Shown: one piece after another, positions 38,842-48,569 of the stretch
Numbering within the stretch: position 1 is the stretch's first letter
Layout of the letters: every line of letters begins with the position of its first letter
DNA from: Streptomyces sp. SAT1
GTDB lineage: Bacteria > Actinomycetota > Actinomycetes > Streptomycetales > Streptomycetaceae
Direction: 5' to 3'
DNA: 64,000 nucleotides
Assembly: GCF_001654495.1 (NCBI RefSeq)
Contig: NZ_CP015849.1
Span: forward strand, 1,261,001-1,325,000
Notes under the pieces: generated by a model
Told to the model about the DNA's origin: nothing
Databases searched by the model: none
The model's input: only the letters and a program-made list of their open reading frames with translations
Made by a program: the position numbers and the translations under genes

Positions 38842-40044
38842 ATGACCGCACGCGCCGCCGACCGGGCCCGCTACGACCGGGCCACCGCCCATCTCGACGC
38901 CCCCGTCGCGATCGTCGACCTGGACGCCTTCGACGCCAACGCCGACGATCTGCTGCGCCGGGCCGGCGGCAAACCGGTCCGGGTGGCCAGCAAGTCCGTG
39001 CGCTGCCGCGCGCTGCTCGAACGGGCCCTGGCCAAGGACGGCTTCGCGGGCATCATGTCGTTCACGCTCGCCGAGTCGCTGTGGCTGGCCCGGTCCGGGT
39101 TCGAGGACGTCCTGCTCGCCTACCCGTCCGCCGACCGCGCCGGCTTCGCCGAACTGGCCTCCGATCCCAAGCCGGCCGCCGCCGTCACGGTGATGGTCGA
39201 CGACCCGGCCCAGCTCGACCTGATCGACGCCTGCCGCGAGGGCGGCGGCGAGAGCGTACGGGTGTGCCTGGAACTGGACACGTCGCTGCGGATGTTCGGC
39301 GGCCGGTTCCGCGTCGGCGCGCTCCGCTCCCCGCTGCACTCCCCCGCCCAGATCGCCGAGATGGCCCGCGCGGTGGCCCGGCGGCCGGGGTTCCGGCTGG
39401 TCGGGATCATGGCGTACGAGGGGCATGTCGCGGGCGTGGGCGACGCGGTGGCGGGGCGGCCGCTGCGGTCGCGGGCGGTCCGGCTGATGCAGTCGGCGGC
39501 GCGCCGCGAACTGGCCGAGCGGCGGGCCGCCGTGGTGCGGGCGGTCCGCGCGGTGGCGCCGGACCTGGAGTTCGTCAACGGCGGCGGCACGGGCAGTGTG
39601 CAGCACACCGCGGCGGAGGCGGCGGTGACCGAGATCGCCGCGGGTTCGGGGCTGTACGTGCCGCGCCTGTTCGACAACTACACGTCCTTCCGGGGCCGTC
39701 CGGCGGCGCTGTTCGCCCAGCCGGTGGTGCGGCGCCCGGGGGTCGGGGTGGTCACGGTGCTGGGCGGCGGCTACCCCGCGTCGGGGGCGGCGGGAGCGGA
39801 CCGGCTGCCGGTGCCGTATCTGCCCGAGGGCCTGCGCTACGACCCGCAGGAGGGCCCCGGTGAGGTGCAGACCCCGCTGCTCGGCCCGCCCGCCGACGAC
39901 CTGCTCATCGGCGACAAGGTGTGGTTCCGGCACGCCAAGGCCGGTGAGCTGTGCGAGCGGTTCGACGCGCTGCACCTCGTCGAGGGCGACCGGGTGACGG
40001 CGACCGTGCCGACGTACCGCGGCGAGGGCCACACCTTCCTCTGA
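38842..40044 (+). CDS. Alanine-racemase-fold PLP enzyme (D-threonine aldolase-like)
   Basis: A 400-residue fold-type III PLP enzyme. PVRVASKSVRCRALLERAL carries the Schiff-base Lys (about residue 54), LVGIMAYEGHVAG and LEFVNGGGTGSVQHTA are the TIM-barrel phosphate-binding strands, and a C-terminal beta domain holds GDKVWFRHAKAGELCERF with His/Cys that bind metal in the D-threonine aldolase/D-serine dehydratase group. Reaction is probably aldol cleavage or deamination of a D-3-hydroxy amino acid; exact substrate unknown. Confidence 0.86.
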   Translation: MTARAADRARYDRATAHLDAPVAIVDLDAFDANADDLLRRAGGKPVRVASKSVRCRALLERALAKDGFAGIMSFTLAESLWLARSGFEDVLLAYPSADRAGFAELASDPKPAAAVTVMVDDPAQLDLIDACREGGGESVRVCLELDTSLRMFGGRFRVGALRSPLHSPAQIAEMARAVARRPGFRLVGIMAYEGHVAGVGDAVAGRPLRSRAVRLMQSAARRELAERRAAVVRAVRAVAPDLEFVNGGGTGSVQHTAAEAAVTEIAAGSGLYVPRLFDNYTSFRGRPAALFAQPVVRRPGVGVVTVLGGGYPASGAAGADRLPVPYLPEGLRYDPQEGPGEVQTPLLGPPADDLLIGDKVWFRHAKAGELCERFDALHLVEGDRVTATVPTYRGEGHTFL

Positions 40045-40068
40045 GGCCCGGTCCTCTGAGGCCCGGTC
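40037..40068. repeat. 15-bp tandem duplication over a stop codon
   Basis: CTCTGAGGCCCGGTC occurs twice in tandem, the first copy containing the stop codon of the PLP enzyme and the second a spare in-register TGA. Confidence 0.8.
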
Positions 40069-40109
40069 GGGTCTCCGGGGCCCGTCCGGCCTCCGAGGTC
40101 CGGCCGGGC

Positions 40110-41048
40110 TCAGCCGGACGACGGGCCGATGCTGCTGCCCACACCGCCGTCCGCGCCGGTGGCGCCGATCGGCCGGATGCCCTTGGTGATCCGGTCGATG
40201 TCGGCCAGGGGCGGCCCGTCCGGGCCCGCGTCGAGGACGAAGCGGACGATGACGGGAGCGCCGACGCCCGTGCTGGAGGAGAAGGCCAGCGACTCCACGT
40301 AGCCGCCGGGTCCCTTGGCGGTGCGGACCCGGCGGCGCACGAAGTAGCCCGCCCGGCCCGCGACGGCCACCTGCCCGGCGGCGACGTCCTGGTGGGCGGT
40401 GATGCCGTCGTACGGCGTGTCGCCCGCCGCGTTCCGCCCGTAGGCGGCGTCGGCCGCGTCGGCGATGTCGTTCCGGGCCAGGGTCTCGGGCCGGGCGCCG
40501 TCGGACGAGGCGGGGGTCAGGGTGCTGACCAGGCCGTGCCGGCACAGCCCGCGTCCCGCCGGGCAGTCGTAGACGCCGTGGGTGGTCATGACGACGTCGT
40601 CCTGGGAGACGTTCTGCGGCGCCTCCCAGCCGGCGGGGAGCGGCAGGGTGATGCCGTTGAGCTGGTCGACCACCACGGACGCGTCGGACGGACCGGCCCG
40701 GCCGGACGGACCGGACGAGTCCGGCGGGGCGGCCGGGGCGGTGGCGGTGTCCGTCGCGGCCGGGCCGCCGGGGGCGGTGCTCGTCGCGCCGTCGCCGCGG
40801 TCACCGCCGTCACCGCCGTCGTGGAGCAGGACCGCACCGGTGACGATCGCGGCGGCCAGGACGGACCCGGCGGCGGCGAGCGCCACCGCCCTGGCGCGTG
40901 CCGGGCGCCGGGCGGCCGGGACGACCAGCGGGAGCGGCACGGTCTCCGGTGAGCGCCGGTGCTCGCTCCAGGCGGTCCCGTCCCACCAGCGTTCCAGGTG
41001 CGGGGCCGACGGGTCGCGGTACCAGCCGGGCGGGGGCGTCATGCTCAC
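40110..41048 (-). CDS. DUF2510 domain membrane protein
   Basis: A 312-residue protein. N-terminal DUF2510 motif PPPGWYRDPSAPHLERWWDGTAWSEH, a single membrane helix (about 52-72) after basic residues, a Gly/Ser/Pro linker and an extracytoplasmic domain of about 190 residues (INGITL-like strand, KPxCPAGRGLCRHGLVST with a Cys pair). DUF2510 occurs in many actinobacterial membrane proteins as a cytoplasmic docking module. Function unknown. Confidence 0.86.
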   Translation of the reverse strand: MSMTPPPGWYRDPSAPHLERWWDGTAWSEHRRSPETVPLPLVVPAARRPARARAVALAAAGSVLAAAIVTGAVLLHDGGDGGDRGDGATSTAPGGPAATDTATAPAAPPDSSGPSGRAGPSDASVVVDQLNGITLPLPAGWEAPQNVSQDDVVMTTHGVYDCPAGRGLCRHGLVSTLTPASSDGARPETLARNDIADAADAAYGRNAAGDTPYDGITAHQDVAAGQVAVAGRAGYFVRRRVRTAKGPGGYVESLAFSSSTGVGAPVIVRFVLDAGPDGPPLADIDRITKGIRPIGATGADGGVGSSIGPSSG

Positions 41049-41174
41049 CTGGGCACTGTAGGGCGGATCGCCCCGCCGTCACAGGTGGCCGGTGGCCGTG
41101 CCCTGCCGGGGCGCGGCCGTGCGTCCGCTGCTCGCGTACGTCAGCCGCTCGCGCGGCTCCGTCGCTCGCGTGTG

Positions 41175-41717
41175 TCAGCCGCTCGCGGCCCCGTCCCCGG
41201 AGCCAGGCTCCCGTGCCCTCGGCCGGGCGGCGAGTTCCCGTATCAGACGCCCCGTCATGAGGCGGCCCTCGGCCACCCGCCGCCTGGGGTGTCCGTAGGC
41301 CAGCACGCCCGTCCCGGCGATGCCGATCCGCACCCGGAGCGCCTGCGCGGCGCCGGTGACCAGCTCCGGCTCCCCCACCCAGGCGATCTCCTCCAGCGGG
41401 AAGGAGTGCAGCAGCTCGCCGGGCCCGGCGACGACGGCGCCCGTGACGGAGAAGACCAGCAGCCGCCGGGTGGTGAGCGCGACGACGACTCGTCCGGGGA
41501 TCCGGACCGGCACCGTGGGAGGCGCGGTCGGGCCGCGCCGCGTGAACGCGGCCACCTCCGCCGCGCCGCCCGCACCGCCCGGACCCGCACCGGCGCCGGT
41601 CGCCGTGGTGCGTACACCGTCGGTCCGGAAGACCGGTGCCCCGAAGAGCACCCGCTCGCCGGGCGCCGCCTGCTGGGCGAGCCGCTGTTCGACCTTCTGC
41701 GTCATCGTCCGTGCCAC
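41175..41717 (-). CDS. Hypothetical protein with PH-like domain
   Basis: A 180-residue protein. N-terminal RTMTQKVEQRLAQQAAPGERVLFG and the pattern VVVALTTRRLLVFSV...LLHSFPLEEIAWV resemble bacterial PH-like domains that read as curved beta sheets with a C-terminal helix. No membrane segment or catalytic motif. It lies alone between DUF2510 and the SDR gene. Family identification is tentative. Confidence 0.72.
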   Translation of the reverse strand: MARTMTQKVEQRLAQQAAPGERVLFGAPVFRTDGVRTTATGAGAGPGGAGGAAEVAAFTRRGPTAPPTVPVRIPGRVVVALTTRRLLVFSVTGAVVAGPGELLHSFPLEEIAWVGEPELVTGAAQALRVRIGIAGTGVLAYGHPRRRVAEGRLMTGRLIRELAARPRAREPGSGDGAASG

Positions 41718-41786
41718 GAGACCCCCCTCGGTTCGGCGGACGTGCTGAGCCGGGCCGACGCCCGGGTCGCTTCCCCCGGAGAGCGT

Positions 41787-42593
41787 CTAGAGCGGGGTGA
41801 CGTACGCCCCCGAGATGCCGCCGTCCACCAGGAAGTCGGTGGCGTTGACGAAGGAGGAGTCGTCGCTGGCGAGGAAGGCGACGGCGGCGGCGATCTCCTC
41901 GGCCTCGGCGAACCGGCCGAGCGGAATGTGCACGAGGCGGCGCGCCGCGCGCTCCGGGTCCTTGGCGAACAGCTCCCGCAACAGGGGGGTGTTGACCGGT
42001 CCGGGGCACAGCGCGTTCACCCGGATGCCTTCGCGGGCGAACTGCACGCCCAGTTCCCGGGACATGGCCAGCACGCCGCCCTTGGAGGCGGTGTAGGAGA
42101 TCTGGGAGGTGGCCGCGCCCATCCGGGCCACGAAGGAGGCGGTGTTGATGATGGAGCCCCGGCCCTGGCGCCGCATGTACGGCAGGGCCGCCTTGCAGCA
42201 CAGGTAGACGGAGGTGAGGTTGACGTCCTGGACGCGCTGCCACGCCTCCAGGCCGGTCTCCAGGATGGAGTCGTCGTCGGGCGGGGAGATGCCGGCGTTG
42301 TTGAAGGCGACGTCGACGCTGCCGTAGGTCTCGTACGCCGCCCGGAACAGCGCCTCGACCTGGCCGGGGTCGGTGACGTCGGCCTGGACGAACAGTCCGC
42401 CGACGGCCTCGGCCGCCGCCTTGCCGCCCCGCTCGTCGATGTCGCCGCAGACGACGTGCGCGCCCTCGGCGGCGAGCCGGCGCGCGGCGGCGAGGCCGAT
42501 GCCGCTGCCCGCACCGGTGACGACGGCGGTACGGCCGACCAGCCGCCGGCAGACGGCCGCGGGAGCTGTCTCTTCCTCTTCGCTTTCGCTCAC
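41787..42593 (-). CDS. Short-chain dehydrogenase/reductase
   Basis: A 268-residue classical SDR: cofactor loop [22 protein letters not shown] at [10 protein letters not shown], catalytic Ser, Tyr and Lys in [26 protein letters not shown], and PGPVNTPL. Third gene of the glnA4 operon, coupled to the aldehyde dehydrogenase (GTGA). It could oxidise the alcohol of the gamma-glutamyl amide before the aldehyde dehydrogenase acts, taking the place of the PuuB oxidase of E. coli (inference). Confidence 0.92.
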   Translation of the reverse strand: MSESEEEETAPAAVCRRLVGRTAVVTGAGSGIGLAAARRLAAEGAHVVCGDIDERGGKAAAEAVGGLFVQADVTDPGQVEALFRAAYETYGSVDVAFNNAGISPPDDDSILETGLEAWQRVQDVNLTSVYLCCKAALPYMRRQGRGSIINTASFVARMGAATSQISYTASKGGVLAMSRELGVQFAREGIRVNALCPGPVNTPLLRELFAKDPERAARRLVHIPLGRFAEAEEIAAAVAFLASDDSSFVNATDFLVDGGISGAYVTPL

Positions 42594-43996
42594 TGTGCGG
42601 GCCCCTCCGTGCTGAGGAAGACGTTCTTGGTCTCGGTGAAGGCGGTCAGGGCGTCGGGGCCGAGTTCGCGGCCGAGGCCGGACTGCTTGGCCCCGCCGAA
42701 CGGCGTCCAGTAGCGCACACTGGCATGCGAGTTGACGGACAGGTTCCCGGCCCGGACGCCCTGGGCGACGCGCAGGGCGCGGCCCACGTCCCGGGTCCAC
42801 ACGGAGCCGGACAGACCGTAGGGGGTGTCGTTCGCGAGGCGGATCGCGTCCTGCTCGTCGGTGAAGGTCAGCAGGACGGCGACCGGGCCGAAGATCTCCT
42901 CGCGGGCGGCGGCGGAGTCCGGCCGCTCCCCGGTGAGCACGGTCGGCGGGAACCAGAAGCCGGGTCCGCCGGGCGCGGTGCCGCGCAGCGCCGGTGCTCC
43001 GGGCGGCGCGTAGGCCCGTACGCGGTCCCGCTGCGCGCGGGAGATCAGCGGGCCCATCCCGGTCTTCTCGTCGGCCGGGTCGCCCACCACGACGGCGGCC
43101 AGGGCCTCGGCGAGCAGTGCGTGCACCTCGTCGTAGGCGGACTCCTGGACGAGGACGCGGGTGCGGGCGCAGCAGTCCTGTCCGGCGTTGTCCAGGAAGG
43201 AGGACGGGTCGGCGGCGGCCCTCAGGTCGGCGTCGGCGAAGACGATGCTGGGGCTCTTGCCGCCCAGTTCGAGGGTGACGGGCTTGACGTGCCGGGCGCA
43301 GCGCTCCATGATCTCGCGGCCGGTGCGGGTGGAGCCGGTGAAGACGATCTTCGCCACGCCGGGGTGGTCGACCAGCGCGCGGCCAGCGACGCGGCCGTGT
43401 CCGGGCAGTACCTGGAACAGGTGCTCGGGCAGGCCCGCCTCCAGGGCGAGTTCCGCCAGGCGCAGGGCGGTGAGCGGGGTGGTCTCGGCGGGTTTGAGCA
43501 GGACCGCGTTGCCCGCGGCCAGGGCCGGGAAGGAGCCCCAGGCGGCGATCGGCATGGGGAAGTTCCAGGGGGCGATCACACCGACGACGCCGAGCGGTTC
43601 GAGGAAGGTGACGTCCCAGCCGCCGGGCACCGGGATCTGCCGGCCGAGCAGCCGTTCGGCGCCGCCGGCCGCGTACAGCAGCAGGTCGCGGACGTTGCCG
43701 GCCTCCCAGCGGGCGTCGCCGACGAGATGCCCGGCCTCGCGGACCTCCAGCTGGGCCAGTTCCTCGGCGTGGGCGTCGACGACGTCGGCGAAGCGGCGCA
43801 GCAGCCGGGCCCGGTCGGCGGGGGCGGCGCCCGCCCAGGAGCGCTGGGCGGCGCTCGCGCGGACGACGGCGCGGTCCACGTCGGTGGCGTCGGCGGCGGG
43901 GACGACGGCGACCGTCTCCTCGGTGGCCGGGTCGAGGACCAGGAGTTCGGGTGCGTGCTCGGGCTGGAACTCGTTCGGCAAGGCGGGGCCTCTCAC
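42590..43996 (-). CDS. Aldehyde dehydrogenase (gamma-glutamyl-aldehyde type)
   Basis: A 468-residue NAD(P)-dependent aldehyde dehydrogenase. Motifs: [37 protein letters not shown], catalytic Glu in [10 protein letters not shown], catalytic Cys in [14 protein letters not shown], and the late [10 protein letters not shown]. The GTG overlaps the synthetase stop; a downstream TTG is possible. Operon position suggests it oxidises a gamma-glutamylated aldehyde to the acid, as PuuC does in putrescine catabolism. Confidence 0.92.
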   Translation of the reverse strand: MRGPALPNEFQPEHAPELLVLDPATEETVAVVPAADATDVDRAVVRASAAQRSWAGAAPADRARLLRRFADVVDAHAEELAQLEVREAGHLVGDARWEAGNVRDLLLYAAGGAERLLGRQIPVPGGWDVTFLEPLGVVGVIAPWNFPMPIAAWGSFPALAAGNAVLLKPAETTPLTALRLAELALEAGLPEHLFQVLPGHGRVAGRALVDHPGVAKIVFTGSTRTGREIMERCARHVKPVTLELGGKSPSIVFADADLRAAADPSSFLDNAGQDCCARTRVLVQESAYDEVHALLAEALAAVVVGDPADEKTGMGPLISRAQRDRVRAYAPPGAPALRGTAPGGPGFWFPPTVLTGERPDSAAAREEIFGPVAVLLTFTDEQDAIRLANDTPYGLSGSVWTRDVGRALRVAQGVRAGNLSVNSHASVRYWTPFGGAKQSGLGRELGPDALTAFTETKNVFLSTEGPAQ

Positions 43997-45357
43997 ATGC
44001 GTTCGAAGGAGCGGCGCAGCTCCCAGTCGGTGACCGCGGCGTCGAAGGCGTCGAGTTCGACGCGCGCCATGTTGCGGTAGTGCGCGACGACCTCGTCGCC
44101 GAAGGCGGCCTTCGCGATCGGGCTGTTCTCCCACAGCTCGGCGGCCTCGCGCAGGGTCGTGGGGACGTGTGCGTAGTCCGCGGTGTAGGCGTTGCCGGGA
44201 CACGGCTCGGGCAGCGGCAGCCGCTGTTCGACGCCGTACAGGCCCGCGGCGACGAGTCCGGCGACGGCCAGGTGCGGGTTGACGTCGCCGCCGGGCAGCC
44301 GGTTCTCGAAGCGCAGCGAGGGGCCGTGGCCGACGACGCGCAGCGCGCAGGTGCGGTTGTCGTGGCCCCAGGCGACGGCGGTGGGGGCGAAGGAGCCGGG
44401 CTGGAACCGCTTGTAGGAGTTGATGCCGGGGGCATAGAGCAGGGAGAAGTCGCGCAGCGCGGCGAGCTGTCCGGCGAGGAAGTGCCGCATGACCTCGGAC
44501 ATCTCCCCCGGTTCCGGGCCGGCCATGACGCCGGTGCCGTCGGTGTCGGTGAGGGAGAGGTGGATGTGGCAGGAGTTGCCCTCACGTTCGTCGTACTTGG
44601 CCATGAAGGTGAGCGAGACGCCCTCCTGGGCGGCGATCTCCTTGGCGCCGGTCTTGTAGACGGCGTGCTGGTCGCAGGTGACCAGGGCCTCGTCGTAGCG
44701 GAAGGTGATCTCGTGCTGGCCCAGGTTGCACTCGCCCTTGGCGGACTCGACGGTGAGACCGGCGCCCGCCATGTCGTTGCGCAGGCGGCGCAGCAGCGGT
44801 TCGACGCGGCCGGTGCCGAGGATCGAGTAGTCGACGTTGTACCGGTTGGCCGGGGTGAGGCCGCGGTAGCCGCCGTCCCACGCCTGTTCGTAGGTGTCCT
44901 GGAAGACGATGAACTCCAGCTCGGTGCCGGCCTGGGCCCGCCAGCCGTGCTCGGCGAGCCGGTCGAGCTGGCGGCGCAGGATCTGCCGGGGGGCGACGCT
45001 CACCGGGGATCCGTCGTGCCAGGCGAGGTCGGCCACGGCCAGGGCGGTGCCCGGGTTCCAGGGGAGGCGGCGCAGGGTGGCGAGGTCGGGGTGCATCGCG
45101 AAGTCGCCGTAGCCGCGGTCCCAGGAGGACAGGGCGTAGCCGTCGACGGTGTTCATCTCGGCGTCGACGGCGAGGAGGTAGGTGCAGCCCTCGGTGCCGT
45201 GCCGCAGGACCTCGTCGAGGAAGAAACGGGCGGCGAAGCGCTTGCCCTGGAGCCGTCCCTGCATGTCGGGGAAGGCCAGGACGACGGTGTCGATGTCGCC
45301 GCCCGCGACGAGCGTCCGCAGTTCCTCGACGGTGAGCGGGGGTGTGCGGTCTGCCAC
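43993..45357 (-). CDS. glnA4: Glutamine-synthetase-like gamma-glutamyl-amine ligase
   Basis: A 454-residue GS-fold ATP ligase that couples glutamate to an amine. Metal and substrate motifs are [37 protein letters not shown] and the glutamate-binding [16 protein letters not shown]. Regulatory adenylylation Tyr of GSI is absent. Start GTG is 7 nt from GAGGAGG. Synteny (FadR regulator divergent, PuuD-type hydrolase beyond, ALDH and SDR behind) matches S. coelicolor SCO1613, GlnA4, reported as a gamma-glutamylethanolamide synthetase. Ethanolamine is therefore the leading substrate; polyamines are the alternative. Confidence 0.86.
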   Translation of the reverse strand: MADRTPPLTVEELRTLVAGGDIDTVVLAFPDMQGRLQGKRFAARFFLDEVLRHGTEGCTYLLAVDAEMNTVDGYALSSWDRGYGDFAMHPDLATLRRLPWNPGTALAVADLAWHDGSPVSVAPRQILRRQLDRLAEHGWRAQAGTELEFIVFQDTYEQAWDGGYRGLTPANRYNVDYSILGTGRVEPLLRRLRNDMAGAGLTVESAKGECNLGQHEITFRYDEALVTCDQHAVYKTGAKEIAAQEGVSLTFMAKYDEREGNSCHIHLSLTDTDGTGVMAGPEPGEMSEVMRHFLAGQLAALRDFSLLYAPGINSYKRFQPGSFAPTAVAWGHDNRTCALRVVGHGPSLRFENRLPGGDVNPHLAVAGLVAAGLYGVEQRLPLPEPCPGNAYTADYAHVPTTLREAAELWENSPIAKAAFGDEVVAHYRNMARVELDAFDAAVTDWELRRSFERM

Positions 45358-45410
45358 GGGCGGGCCTCCTCGGGCTTCGCCGGCCGTTCGGCCGACGCCG
45401 TGCGCCATAA

Positions 45411-45430
45411 GGTATGACCCTGGACCATTG
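45411..45430. promoter_or_regulatory. Operator candidate, glnA4 / FadR divergent promoter
   Basis: GGTATG-N7-ACCATTG between the divergent glnA4 and FadR-type genes. The same half-sites with the same 7-bp spacing recur before the PuuD-type gene. Confidence 0.72.
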
Positions 45431-45452
45431 GCTGGGAAGGGGGCGCGGCCGG

Positions 45453-46199
45453 ATGGCTGGGGACACGGGTTCGACCGGGGCGGGCGGGGACCGGCTCGCG
45501 GCGCTGCTGCGGCCGGTGCGCGCGGGCAACGGCTTCGAGGAGGCGCTGGAGCAGATTCTGCTGGTGGTGCGGCTGGGGCTGGTGCCGGCGGGTGAGCGGC
45601 TGCCGGCCGAGCGCGAGCTGGCCGCCCGGCTGGGGATCAGCCGGGTGACGCTGCGCGAGGTGCTGAAGGTGCTCCATGAGCAGGGGCTCGTGGAAGCACG
45701 GCGGGGGCGCTACGGCGGTACGTTCGTGCGCCCGCGCGCGGACACGGGCACGGACGGCGGGGACGAGCTGCGGCGGCGGGTGGCCGCGGTCGACCTGGAG
45801 GACGTCCTGCGCTTCCGCGAGGTGCTGGAGGCCGGGGCGGCCGGGCTGTGCGCGGCGCACGGGCTGACGGGCGACCAGGAGCGGCGGCTGCGGGCGGCGC
45901 TGGAGCACACCCGGGACGTGCCGCCCGCGGAGTACCGGCGCCGGGACACGCTGCTGCACCTGACGCTGGCCGAGCTGTGCGGCTCCCCGACGCTGGCCGC
46001 GCAGTACGCGGCGGTCCGGGCCACGGTGAACGACCTGCTGGACTGCATCCCGCTGCTGGTGCGCAACCTGGAGCACTCGCAGCGCCAGCACGCCGCGCTG
46101 GTGGCGGCGGTGCTGGCCGGGGACGCGGACGGCGCACGGGAGCGGGCGCGCGAGCACTGCGCGGGGACGGCGGCACTGCTACGGGGCTTCCTGGCGTGA
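45453..46199 (+). CDS. FadR/GntR family transcriptional regulator
   Basis: A 248-residue regulator: GntR winged helix (about 20-90, GERLPAERELAARLGISRVTLREVLKVLHEQGLVE) and an FCD ligand domain with the metal-binding Asp/His pattern (RFREVLEAG, RRRDTLLHLTL, HSQRQHAAL). I use an inner ATG preceded by GGAAGGGGG; the outer ATG overlaps the operator. Divergent from glnA4 and upstream of the hydrolase, it is the obvious controller of the cluster, probably a repressor released by the amine or gamma-glutamyl intermediate. Confidence 0.92.
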   Translation: MAGDTGSTGAGGDRLAALLRPVRAGNGFEEALEQILLVVRLGLVPAGERLPAERELAARLGISRVTLREVLKVLHEQGLVEARRGRYGGTFVRPRADTGTDGGDELRRRVAAVDLEDVLRFREVLEAGAAGLCAAHGLTGDQERRLRAALEHTRDVPPAEYRRRDTLLHLTLAELCGSPTLAAQYAAVRATVNDLLDCIPLLVRNLEHSQRQHAALVAAVLAGDADGARERAREHCAGTAALLRGFLA

Positions 46200-46361
46200 C
46201 CCGGGCGAGCCGGGCGGACCCGCGGGCGGACCGGCGGGCGGGCGCCGCGCGGCGGGCTCCGGGAGGGCGAGGGCGAGGGCGAGGGCACGCGCGCGCGGGT
46301 GACCGGGGCGCCGGGGCACGGGCACGCGCGCGTGGGTGCGTCAGGGTGCCCGGGTGCGTTA

Positions 46362-46381
46362 GGTATGGACGCACACCATTG
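46362..46381 (+). promoter_or_regulatory. Operator candidate, PuuD-type gene
   Basis: Second GGTATG-N7-ACCATTG copy, 18 nt before the ATG, preceded by TTA as the first copy is by TAA. Shared sequence implies common control. Confidence 0.72.
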
Positions 46382-46398
46382 CGAGCGGGGAGGGTCCG

Positions 46399-47115
46399 AT
46401 GACCGCGACGAGCGCGCGACGACCGCTGATCGGCGTCAGTACGTATCTGGAGCCGGGCGCGCGCTGGGGCGTGTGGGAGCTGGAGGCCGCGCTGCTGCCG
46501 GCCGGCTACCCGCGGCTGGTGCAGCGCGCGGGCGGCCTCGCCGCGATGCTGCCGCCGGACGCGCCCGAGCGGGCGGCGGCGGCCGTGGAGCGGCTGGACG
46601 GGCTGGTGATCGCGGGCGGCCCGGACGTGGAGCCCGTACGGTACGGAGCCGCGCCCGATCCCCGCACCGGTCCGCCCGCGCGGGCCCGCGACGCCTGGGA
46701 ACTCGCGCTGATCGGGGCCGCGCTGGCGGCCGGGGTGCCGCTGCTCGGCATCTGCCGGGGCATGCAGCTGCTGAACGTGGCGCTGGGCGGCACCCTGGTG
46801 CAGCACCTGGACGGGCACGCCGGGGCCGTCGGCGTCTTCGGCGCCCACCCGGTCGTCCCGGTGCCCGGCACCCGGTACGCGGCGGCCGTCCCGGAACCCA
46901 CGTCCGTCCCGGCCTATCACCACCAGGCCGTCGACCGCCTGGCCGCCGGCCTCGTCGCCTCCGCGCACGCCGGGGACGGCACGGTCGAGGCGCTCGAACC
47001 ACCGCCCGGCGCCCCCTGGGCCCTGGGGGTGCAGTGGCACCCGGAGATGGCCGAGGACACCCGCGTGATGGGCGCCCTGGTCGCGGCGGCGGCGGCCGGG
47101 ACGGGCGGCGGCTGA
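46399..47115 (+). CDS. Gamma-glutamyl-gamma-aminobutyrate hydrolase family protein (PuuD-like)
   Basis: A 238-residue class I glutamine-amidotransferase-like hydrolase. Nucleophile Cys119 in LLGICRGMQLLNVALGG; catalytic His-Glu in LGVQWHPEM; VIAGGPDVEPVRYG and PAYHHQAVDRL complete the fold. It would free glutamate from a gamma-glutamyl acid at the end of the pathway, giving glycine if ethanolamine is the input or GABA if putrescine is. AGGGTCCG before the ATG serves as ribosome-binding site. Controlled with glnA4 through the shared operator. Confidence 0.93.
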   Translation: MTATSARRPLIGVSTYLEPGARWGVWELEAALLPAGYPRLVQRAGGLAAMLPPDAPERAAAAVERLDGLVIAGGPDVEPVRYGAAPDPRTGPPARARDAWELALIGAALAAGVPLLGICRGMQLLNVALGGTLVQHLDGHAGAVGVFGAHPVVPVPGTRYAAAVPEPTSVPAYHHQAVDRLAAGLVASAHAGDGTVEALEPPPGAPWALGVQWHPEMAEDTRVMGALVAAAAAGTGGG

Positions 47116-47551
47116 GCGGGGACGCTCCCGGTGGCGACTTGCCGGCCCTTCGGCGACGCCCCGACGGCCACCCCGCACGGGGACCGCGTACGGCCCGCCC
47201 GAACGGGCCAGCGCCCCCGCAGACACCCGGCAGGCCCCTCCCGCCCGGACCGGCTGCGACCCCCGCGCGACGCGTCCGCGGATCGGGCATGACCATGCGC
47301 GCGCCTCGGACCGGCCCCCTCGACGAAGGCGCGGCCCTCTCACACGGAGCGGCTGTGGACCATACGCACGGCTCGGACGCGGACCGGCTCGGGCACCGGC
47401 CCCGTGCCCGCGTCCGGCACGGGTCCCTGGCCGGAGGCACGGCGGCGGCGCGGCCCCTTCGCACGGGACCGCGTCCCGCCCGCCCAGCCCTCCCCGGCCG
47501 GACCCGGATCAGGCCCGGGTCAGGTCAGGATCAGGTCCGGTCAGGTCAGGA
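47116..47551. other. Gap without a supported gene
   Basis: No frame here shows conserved protein sequence; open frames are low-complexity Arg/Pro/Gly. The right end holds a 21-bp tandem repeat. Contains the 3' ends of two genes facing each other. Confidence 0.6.
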
Positions 47552-47560
47552 TCAGGTCCG
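47519..47560. repeat. 21-bp perfect tandem repeat, two copies
   Basis: Unit GTCAGGTCAGGATCAGGTCC plus G is repeated exactly, with degraded flanking copies; the second unit includes the stop codon of the LysR gene. The TCAGG core is itself repeated. Confidence 0.85.
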
Positions 47561-48481
47561 GGTCAGGGACAGCAGGTCCCGGGCGGGGCCCGTCGGGCGG
47601 TGGCCGGTGGGCCAGACCGCGCGCAGGTCGCGGCGGAGGGCGACGTCCCGGACCGGGACGGTCACCAGGCGGCGCAGGGTCAGTTCGTCGCCGACGGCCA
47701 GTTCGCTGAGAACGGCCGGGCCCGCGCCGCTGACGGCCGCCGCCTTCACCGCCGTGGTGGAGGAGAGTTCGATCAGCGGCCGGGCCAGCCCGCCCAGCGC
47801 CGCGTCCAGCACCTGCCGGGTCCCGGAGCCCGTCTCGCGCAGGATCAGCGGGGTCGCGGCCAGTTCCGCCGCCTCCAGCGGGCGCCGCCGCCGGGCCCAC
47901 GGATGGCCCGGCGCGGTCACCACGGTCAGCCGGTCATGGGCGATCACCACGGAGTCCAGTCCGGGCGGCACCGACACCCCCTCCACGAAACCGAGGTCCG
48001 CCTCGCCCGCCAGCAGCCGTTCGGCGACCACCGCGGAGTTCCCGGCCAGCAGCGACACCGCCGTGTCCGGGCGCCGCGCGCGCAGCGCGATCAGCCAGCC
48101 GGGCAGCAGGTACTCGGCGATGGTCATGCTCGCCGCCACCCGCAGCCGCGAGTCCCGGCGGTCGCGCAGCGCCTGCGCGCCCACGTCGAACGCCTCCGCC
48201 GCCTCCACGACCCGCCGGGCCCAGTCCGTGACCAGCGCGCCCGCGTCGGTCAGCCGGGAACCGCGCGGCGAGCGGTCCACCAGGGCCAGCCCGAGCTGCC
48301 GTTCCATGGAGCGGATCCGGCTGCTCGCCGCCGGCTGGGTGATGCCCAGCTCGCGGGCGGCGGCGCCCAGGCTGCCCAGCCGCGCCACCGCCAGGAGCAG
48401 TTCCAGCGCGCCCAGGTCCGGCACCCGGTGGGCCAGCGGCGCCGCCCCGGGCGGCCGCCCCTCGCCGTTGCCTGCGTCCAC
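47552..48481 (-). CDS. LysR family transcriptional regulator
   Basis: A 309-residue LysR protein: winged helix about 20-80 (LELLLAVARLGSLGAAARELGITQPAASSRIRSMERQLGLALVDR) and an effector domain from about residue 95 (LRVAASMTIAEYLLPGWL, LGFVEG, ILRETGSGTR). I start at GTG because the in-frame ATG six codons upstream contains the AAGGAGG that would be this GTG's Shine-Dalgarno. Divergent from the TDT transporter, its likely target. Confidence 0.92.
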   Translation of the reverse strand: MDAGNGEGRPPGAAPLAHRVPDLGALELLLAVARLGSLGAAARELGITQPAASSRIRSMERQLGLALVDRSPRGSRLTDAGALVTDWARRVVEAAEAFDVGAQALRDRRDSRLRVAASMTIAEYLLPGWLIALRARRPDTAVSLLAGNSAVVAERLLAGEADLGFVEGVSVPPGLDSVVIAHDRLTVVTAPGHPWARRRRPLEAAELAATPLILRETGSGTRQVLDAALGGLARPLIELSSTTAVKAAAVSGAGPAVLSELAVGDELTLRRLVTVPVRDVALRRDLRAVWPTGHRPTGPARDLLSLTRT

Positions 48482-48496
48482 CTCCGGCCTCCTTCC

Positions 48497-48513
48497 CATA
48501 AAGCCAGCTTATG
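48497..48513. promoter_or_regulatory. Inverted repeat between LysR and TDT genes
   Basis: CATAA-AGCCAGC-TTATG, a perfect 5-7-5 dyad in AT-richer sequence between the divergent genes; the size suits a LysR recognition site. Confidence 0.6.
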
Positions 48514-48569
48514 CCCCGATAGAGACAAACCCCCTGGTGGGGGCAGCGGCCCTGCGAAAGCCTCAAGTC

